From positions 1 through 43,806 of the forward strand of contig JAFTRQ010000079.1 in the NCBI GenBank assembly GCA_017462125.1: a DNA stretch of 43,806 bases. The letters run 5' to 3'. The stretch comes from Clostridia bacterium. GTDB taxonomy: Bacteria; Bacillota_A; Clostridia; Oscillospirales; CAG-272. The notes beneath the pieces were generated by a model, which searched no databases, was not told the DNA's origin, and saw only the letters and a program-made list of their open reading frames with translations. Both the position numbers and the translations under genes were made by a program. Below are positions 39,994 to 43,806 of this stretch, piece by piece; within the stretch, counting starts at the first letter, position 1, and each line of letters starts with the position of its first letter.

Positions 39994-40021
39994 ATTAAAA
40001 TTTGATAAGGAGGTAACTATT

Positions 40022-40963
40022 ATGGCTACAAACACACAATCCCGCAAATGGATGCTCACCATCAACAATCCGCAAACCTGCGAGCTTGATCATGAACGCA
40101 TCCGAGAGATTTTAAGTCTGTTTTCCCCGGATTATTTTTGTATGGCAGATGAAATTGCCACAACGGGAACCTACCATACACATATATTCCTATATTCCGC
40201 ATCCCCCATCCGCTTCAACACCGTTAAAAACCGTTTTCCCACGGCGCATATCGAGAAGGCTCTCGGTACGGCCCAGGAAAACAAGGAGTACATACAGAAA
40301 AGCGGAAAGTGGGAGGAAACCGAGAAAGCAGAAACGTCGGTAGAAGGTACGTTTTACGAATTTGGAGTGATGCCAAGTGAGTCTGAGGAACGAGATCCGA
40401 AGATGCACAAGCTGCTCCAAAAGGTAAAGGATGGGATGACCACTACCGAGATCATTGAAGAAACCCCATCCTTCGCGTTCAAGTCAAGGGACATTGACAC
40501 GCTTCGAGAGAAGCTTCTGTATGAGCGATATCAATCCGAGAACCGAAATGTTAAAGTAACGTACCTGTTCGGTGCATCGGGAACGGGCAAGACAAGCGGC
40601 ATCTATCAGAAGCACCCTGCAACCGACATCTGCCGTATCACCGATTACGGCGGCAGAAACGGAATCCGCTTTGATTCCTATCACGGACATGACGTGCTGG
40701 TGTTGGAGGAATTTAATTCGCAGATTCCCATTGAATCGCTGCTGAACATTCTTGACCAATATCCGCTGATACTCCCCGCGAGATACAATGACAGAGTAGC
40801 GTGCTTTACGCACGTATACATTACGTCCAACCTCTCGCTCGGTGAACAGTATCGCGCAGAGCAAGAGTCCCGTCCCGAAACATGGAACGCGCTTTTAAGA
40901 CGCATTGACAAAGTATATGCCTATCACGCCGACGGTACGGTGGATGAGGTCGATTTCAAGTAA
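40022..40963 (+). CDS. CRESS-type replication initiator (HUH endonuclease plus SF3 helicase)
   Basis: The 313-residue protein has the three HUH motifs of eukaryotic CRESS-DNA-virus-like Reps: MLTINNP (11-17), THIF with HTH (52-54) and YIQK with catalytic Tyr90 and Lys93. An SF3 helicase follows: Walker A GASGTGKT (184-191), Walker B VLVLEE (225-230) and motif C ITSN (267-270). It would nick the adjacent TAGTATTAC loop and unwind the element. Such Reps are known from Firmicutes pCRESS plasmids and integrated relatives. AAGGAGG lies before ATG. Confidence 0.92.
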   Translation: MATNTQSRKWMLTINNPQTCELDHERIREILSLFSPDYFCMADEIATTGTYHTHIFLYSASPIRFNTVKNRFPTAHIEKALGTAQENKEYIQKSGKWEETEKAETSVEGTFYEFGVMPSESEERDPKMHKLLQKVKDGMTTTEIIEETPSFAFKSRDIDTLREKLLYERYQSENRNVKVTYLFGASGTGKTSGIYQKHPATDICRITDYGGRNGIRFDSYHGHDVLVLEEFNSQIPIESLLNILDQYPLILPARYNDRVACFTHVYITSNLSLGEQYRAEQESRPETWNALLRRIDKVYAYHADGTVDEVDFK

Positions 40964-40976
40964 GGAGGGATAAGCT

Positions 40977-42290
40977 GTGAGATACGAGGACAAGGAACGG
41001 CTGAACCGGCAAACACAAAAGAAATACCTATGGCTACGGATGGTAAACGGATGTAAATCACTTGTTCAGAAGAAAGAGCGCATTTTCGTTTTGTGGTTTT
41101 TCTATCCACTCTCCATACTCATTTGGTATTTGTTCAAATCCAATCTCGGTCTGGAGGATGTTCCTCTGATTTCTCCCGTTCTTATTGTCCTCGTTGATCT
41201 GATGCTCCCGGCACTACTTATCGGCGGCACGTTCTTCATACTCATTCTGTTTGGGACACCACGCGGCTTTGATAAAACAGCCAACGAGTTTCAGCGAATC
41301 GGTATGACGAACTCTGCCGGTGAGGTGCCGATGCTTCTGACACGAACACAGGACAAAAGACACAGTAACGTGGAGATATTAGAGTTTGATGCGGTTGGCA
41401 TCCCATTGACAGAGTGGGAGAAAGAGCGAGGATACATTGAAGCTGCACTGAACGTCAATATCGTCAAGATAATAGAGGGCAGAAACAAACGCAGGATTTT
41501 GCTCCACGTCGTTCCGGCAGACAACGGCTTGCCAGATTTTATTGAATGGGGCGATAGGTATTTAACTGATGACGATTCTACACTTGTTTTAGGAAGAAGC
41601 CAACTCGGTTTGGAGAGCGTGGATTTATCAAAGATCCCCCATGTCCTACTCGGAGGCTCTACCGGAAGTGGCAAAAGCATACTTCTGAAAGTCCTGCTCG
41701 TGCAGTCCTTAAAGAAAAATGCCATTGTCAGCATAGCCGACTTCAAGGGCGGTGTGGACTTTCCGAGAATATGGCACGACAAATGCAAAATGTGCTTTGA
41801 TGAGGACACGTTGCTCACACTTCTCACGGAGCTTACCGACGAGCTGGAACGCCGAAAAACGCTGTTCAGGGACACCGGATGCGCCAACATAGGTGATTAC
41901 AACAAGCAAAGCGCAGTCCCCTTACAACGCCATATTTTCGCCTGTGACGAGGTGGCAGAGGTGCTTGACAAAACCGGTTTGACAAAAGAGCAAAAAGAAA
42001 AAATCGGTCTGATAGAAAACCGACTCTCGATTATCGCACGTCAAGGACGTGCCTTTGGCGTCCACCTCATACTCGCCACGCAACGCCCCGATGCAAACAT
42101 TCTGTCAGGACAGATCCGCAACAACATCGACTGCCGTGTGTGCGGCAGAGCCGATACCATACTATCCCAAATCATCCTGGATAACACAACCGCCGCAGAA
42201 CAGATCCCGAAGGACAAGGCGGGCAGATTTATTCTCCACGACGGTACAGTGTTTCAAGGATTTTGGATTGACGAAACAAATTGCTTTTAA
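40977..42290 (+). CDS. FtsK/SpoIIIE-like DNA translocase of the element
   Basis: The 437-residue protein has two N-terminal membrane helices (about 36-53 and 64-93) and a cytoplasmic RecA-like ATPase with Walker A GGSTGSGKS (226-234), IADFKGGVDF, Walker B HIFACDE (319-325) and the FtsK-type LILATQRPDANILSGQIRNNI. This is the TcpA/FtsK type found in Tn916-like and small integrative elements, used as coupling protein or DNA pump. It starts with GTG after AAGGAGGG, 13 bases behind the Rep stop. Confidence 0.9.
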   Translation: MRYEDKERLNRQTQKKYLWLRMVNGCKSLVQKKERIFVLWFFYPLSILIWYLFKSNLGLEDVPLISPVLIVLVDLMLPALLIGGTFFILILFGTPRGFDKTANEFQRIGMTNSAGEVPMLLTRTQDKRHSNVEILEFDAVGIPLTEWEKERGYIEAALNVNIVKIIEGRNKRRILLHVVPADNGLPDFIEWGDRYLTDDDSTLVLGRSQLGLESVDLSKIPHVLLGGSTGSGKSILLKVLLVQSLKKNAIVSIADFKGGVDFPRIWHDKCKMCFDEDTLLTLLTELTDELERRKTLFRDTGCANIGDYNKQSAVPLQRHIFACDEVAEVLDKTGLTKEQKEKIGLIENRLSIIARQGRAFGVHLILATQRPDANILSGQIRNNIDCRVCGRADTILSQIILDNTTAAEQIPKDKAGRFILHDGTVFQGFWIDETNCF

Positions 42291-42305
42291 GAAAGGAGGC
42301 AGAAT

Positions 42306-42506
42306 ATAGAAAACAACAAAGTACCGATACACCTTAAAGTTGCGCTAACGATCAAAGAAGCAGCAGAGTATAGCAATATTGGAATCAATAAAATTGACAG
42401 TCTGTTGCGAAAGCCAAATTGTCCATTCGTGCTATTCGTTGGCACAAAGAAGCTCGTGAAGCGCAAGGAGTTTGAGGAATACATCAGCGAAAAGCTCACA
42501 ATATAA
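42306..42506 (+). CDS. xis: excisionase (Tn916 Xis-like) with AUA as its only start
   Basis: The 66-residue frame reads (I/M)ENNKVPIHLKVALTIKEAAEYSN... with a winged-helix excisionase fold: LTIKEAAEYSNIG, a KIDSLLRKPNCPFVLFVG strand and KKLVKRKEFEEYISEKL. AAAGGAGG stands at the right distance before ATA (42306-42308), and an in-frame TAA follows closely upstream, so no AUG, GUG or UUG can start it. Relatives start MENN or MNNK at this spot. Either AUA is used or the gene is a start-loss mutant. The protein would bend DNA for integrase during excision. It was found by reading the gap between FtsK and Int. Confidence 0.75.
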   Translation: MENNKVPIHLKVALTIKEAAEYSNIGINKIDSLLRKPNCPFVLFVGTKKLVKRKEFEEYISEKLTI

Positions 42507-42557
42507 GAAAACGCTTAAAAATTTACAAAATATTCTAAGGAATTTTTGCACAACCGC

Positions 42558-42586
42558 TTGAGAAAAAGAGTATTATGTGCTATAAT
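42558..42586 (+). promoter_or_regulatory. integrase promoter inside an inverted repeat
   Basis: TTGAGA - 17 bases - TATAAT, with TGC forming an extended -10. Arms GAGAAAAAGAG (42560-42570) and CTCTTTTTCTC (42605-42615) bracket the -10 and the start site, a layout that suits a repressor or Xis/Int site. Confidence 0.7.
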
Positions 42587-42637
42587 TTATTATGTAGCAA
42601 TGTGCTCTTTTTCTCTCTGCGAGAAAGGAGTTCAATA

Positions 42638-43806
42638 TTGGGAAAAAATCTCAAAGGCAAAGACTGCGGTAAGGGTATCTATCAAAGAAAGGACGGGTTA
42701 TACAGTGCGCGGTTTGTCGATAAAACAGGCAAACGGCACGAAAGGTATTTCCAGACGATTCCCGAGGCAAAGAACTGGATAGAAGAAGCAAAATATGCGG
42801 ACAAGCACGATGATGTTTTTGTCGCAACCGACACAACTGTAGATGAGTGGTTCAACTTTTGGATTGAAAATATCGTTGGGGATTTAGCTCCCAATACTCT
42901 CCGAAATTACCGAGAGCGATATTTCCATAACATACAGCCTGTGATGGGAAAGATGATGATAGCGAACGTAAAACCGATGCATTGTAAAAAGGTGTTCATT
43001 CAGATGGATGCCGACTATGCAGGCTCTACGATCCGTCAAGCATATATCACGATGGGTACGATGTTTAAGGCGGCTAAAATGAACGACCTTATAGCAAAGC
43101 ACCCAATGGATGGAGTACGGTTCACAAAGCCCGTTCGTGCAACGGACGATATTAAGTTTCTCACCCGTGAAGATCAGCGCAAATTTCTTGAAACGGCACG
43201 TCGCTCTCATAACTATAACCAATATGCATTGATCCTGGAAACCGGATTGCGTACAGGAGAAATGATCGGTCTAACGTGGGATGCGATAGATTTTGAGAAA
43301 CGCACGCTGACGGTGAATAAGACGTTAGAGTTCCGTCATGCTCAACATTTTTGGAGAGCAGGACCGCCCAAGACACAGCAAAGTTATCGTACCATTCCTC
43401 TGACGGATCGTGCATACGAAATCCTCAAAGGGATATGGGATAACCGAGCAGGGCGAAAGGAATCTCCTATACTGTCTGAAACGCTGGAGTATATCGATAG
43501 GCGAACAGGAGTCACATCCAAGCTCGTGATGCGAGATCTTGTGTTTATCAACTATCGCACCGGCGCACCCGCCAAAAACAGCTCTTATGATACCCACCTC
43601 TACAAGCTCTGCGACGAAGCAGGGATCGAACGCTTTTGTATGCACGCTTTACGCCATACATACGCCACGCGGGCAATCGAAAGCGGAATGCAGCCAAAGG
43701 TGCTGCAAAAACTACTGGGACACGCCAGTATCAAAACAACTATGGATAGGTACGTTCACGTAACGACCGATTCTTTAGATCAAGCTGTAAGACAATTTCA
43801 GCAAAA
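42638..43806 (+). CDS. int: tyrosine recombinase (Tn916-like integrase), open at window end
   Basis: Translation from TTG 42638 (AAAGGAG eight bases before) gives 389 residues without a stop before the window ends. An N-terminal AP2-like arm-binding part ([17 protein letters not shown]) precedes a core-binding domain ([11 protein letters not shown]...) and the catalytic domain: Arg205 (ETGLRTGEM), His336/Arg339 (HALRHT), His near 361 (LLGHAS) and nucleophile Tyr372 (MDRYVHV). The catalytic set is complete; only a few C-terminal residues should be missing. No ATG start in frame is as well placed. It would mediate integration and, with Xis, excision of the element. Confidence 0.93.
   Translation, partial: MGKNLKGKDCGKGIYQRKDGLYSARFVDKTGKRHERYFQTIPEAKNWIEEAKYADKHDDVFVATDTTVDEWFNFWIENIVGDLAPNTLRNYRERYFHNIQPVMGKMMIANVKPMHCKKVFIQMDADYAGSTIRQAYITMGTMFKAAKMNDLIAKHPMDGVRFTKPVRATDDIKFLTREDQRKFLETARRSHNYNQYALILETGLRTGEMIGLTWDAIDFEKRTLTVNKTLEFRHAQHFWRAGPPKTQQSYRTIPLTDRAYEILKGIWDNRAGRKESPILSETLEYIDRRTGVTSKLVMRDLVFINYRTGAPAKNSSYDTHLYKLCDEAGIERFCMHALRHTYATRAIESGMQPKVLQKLLGHASIKTTMDRYVHVTTDSLDQAVRQFQQ

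Larger units (their letters stand above)
39883..43806 (+). mobile_element. integrative element with CRESS-type Rep, FtsK, Xis and Tn916-like Int (right end outside window)
   Basis: Origin hairpins, Rep, FtsK-like translocase, excisionase and integrase lie in this order on the plus strand with short gaps and strong ribosome sites. The set can integrate, excise, replicate by rolling circle and perhaps move by conjugation in trans. No relaxase other than Rep and no cargo gene are seen in this part. The left end lies somewhere in 39660-39880; I found no direct repeat that proves it. Confidence 0.75.

Noticed and set aside
42546..42782. 78-residue plus-strand frame over the integrase start
   Set aside because: It is out of frame with the integrase, whose conserved sequence starts at TTG 42638 with a good ribosome site.

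Overview
The window looks like a chromosomal contig from an uncultured, endospore-forming gut Clostridia (Oscillospirales/Christensenellales-like). Signs of this are about 50% GC, strong AGGAGG ribosome binding sites, many textbook TTGACA/TATAAT promoters with 17-base spacers, a cotJABC operon and CotF-like coat genes, and many AraC-controlled glycan-degradation genes. No rRNA, no CRISPR array and no cas core genes are visible. The genus is inference only.

Region 1 (1-5281, nearly all minus strand) is accessory. It holds a short run of Nudix hydrolase, stand-alone TipAS domain and broken peptide deformylase, next to a compact operon that is the best candidate for an uncharacterised system. 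That operon has its own promoter (5329-5357) and encodes a 93-aa RyR-domain protein, a 766-aa membrane protein with Rossmann/TrkA-like domains and a C-terminal RyR domain, a Card1/Can2-like CARF-PD-(D/E)XK nuclease (DUF1887) and, overlapping its stop codon, a small protein that seems to need a -1 frameshift at A AAA AAG. No type III CRISPR genes are present, so the ligand source for the CARF domain is unknown.

Region 2 (5283-21959) is a carbohydrate-use region: a giant GH99/WbsX-like lipoprotein, a sialate-O-acetylesterase-like SGNH hydrolase, a GH78 alpha-L-rhamnosidase, a sialidase-fold protein, an MDR/SDR dehydrogenase pair and a GH36 alpha-galactosidase with an EamA transporter. Two AraC regulators are divergent from the units they probably control.

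Region 3 (21960-26680) is house-keeping and sporulation: tRNA-Leu(CAA) flanked by repeats that carry inverted copies of the tRNA 3' tail, two CotF-like genes, three small membrane proteins, a CarD-family regulator and cotJA-cotJB-cotJC. A palindromic repeat element (24341-24507) has a sibling at 34746-34877.

Region 4 (26751-39588) is a second catabolic region. A five-gene minus-strand operon (U32-like Fe-S protein, three tandem QueG/reductive-dehalogenase-like Fe-S proteins, an (alpha/alpha)6-barrel glycosidase-like protein) shares a symmetric bidirectional promoter with an AraC gene. A further AraC gene appears to be leaderless. Another operon holds a second GH78, an alpha/beta hydrolase, a metallo-beta-lactamase-fold protein and an RpiB/LacAB-type isomerase.

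Region 5 (about 39740 to the window end) is an integrative mobile element with a CRESS-type HUH-SF3 replication initiator, an FtsK-like translocase, an excisionase whose only start is AUA, and a Tn916-like tyrosine integrase running off the window. Just upstream of the Rep gene is a perfect 13-bp stem presenting TAGTATTAC, the nonanucleotide of nanovirus/circovirus/geminivirus-type rolling-circle origins.
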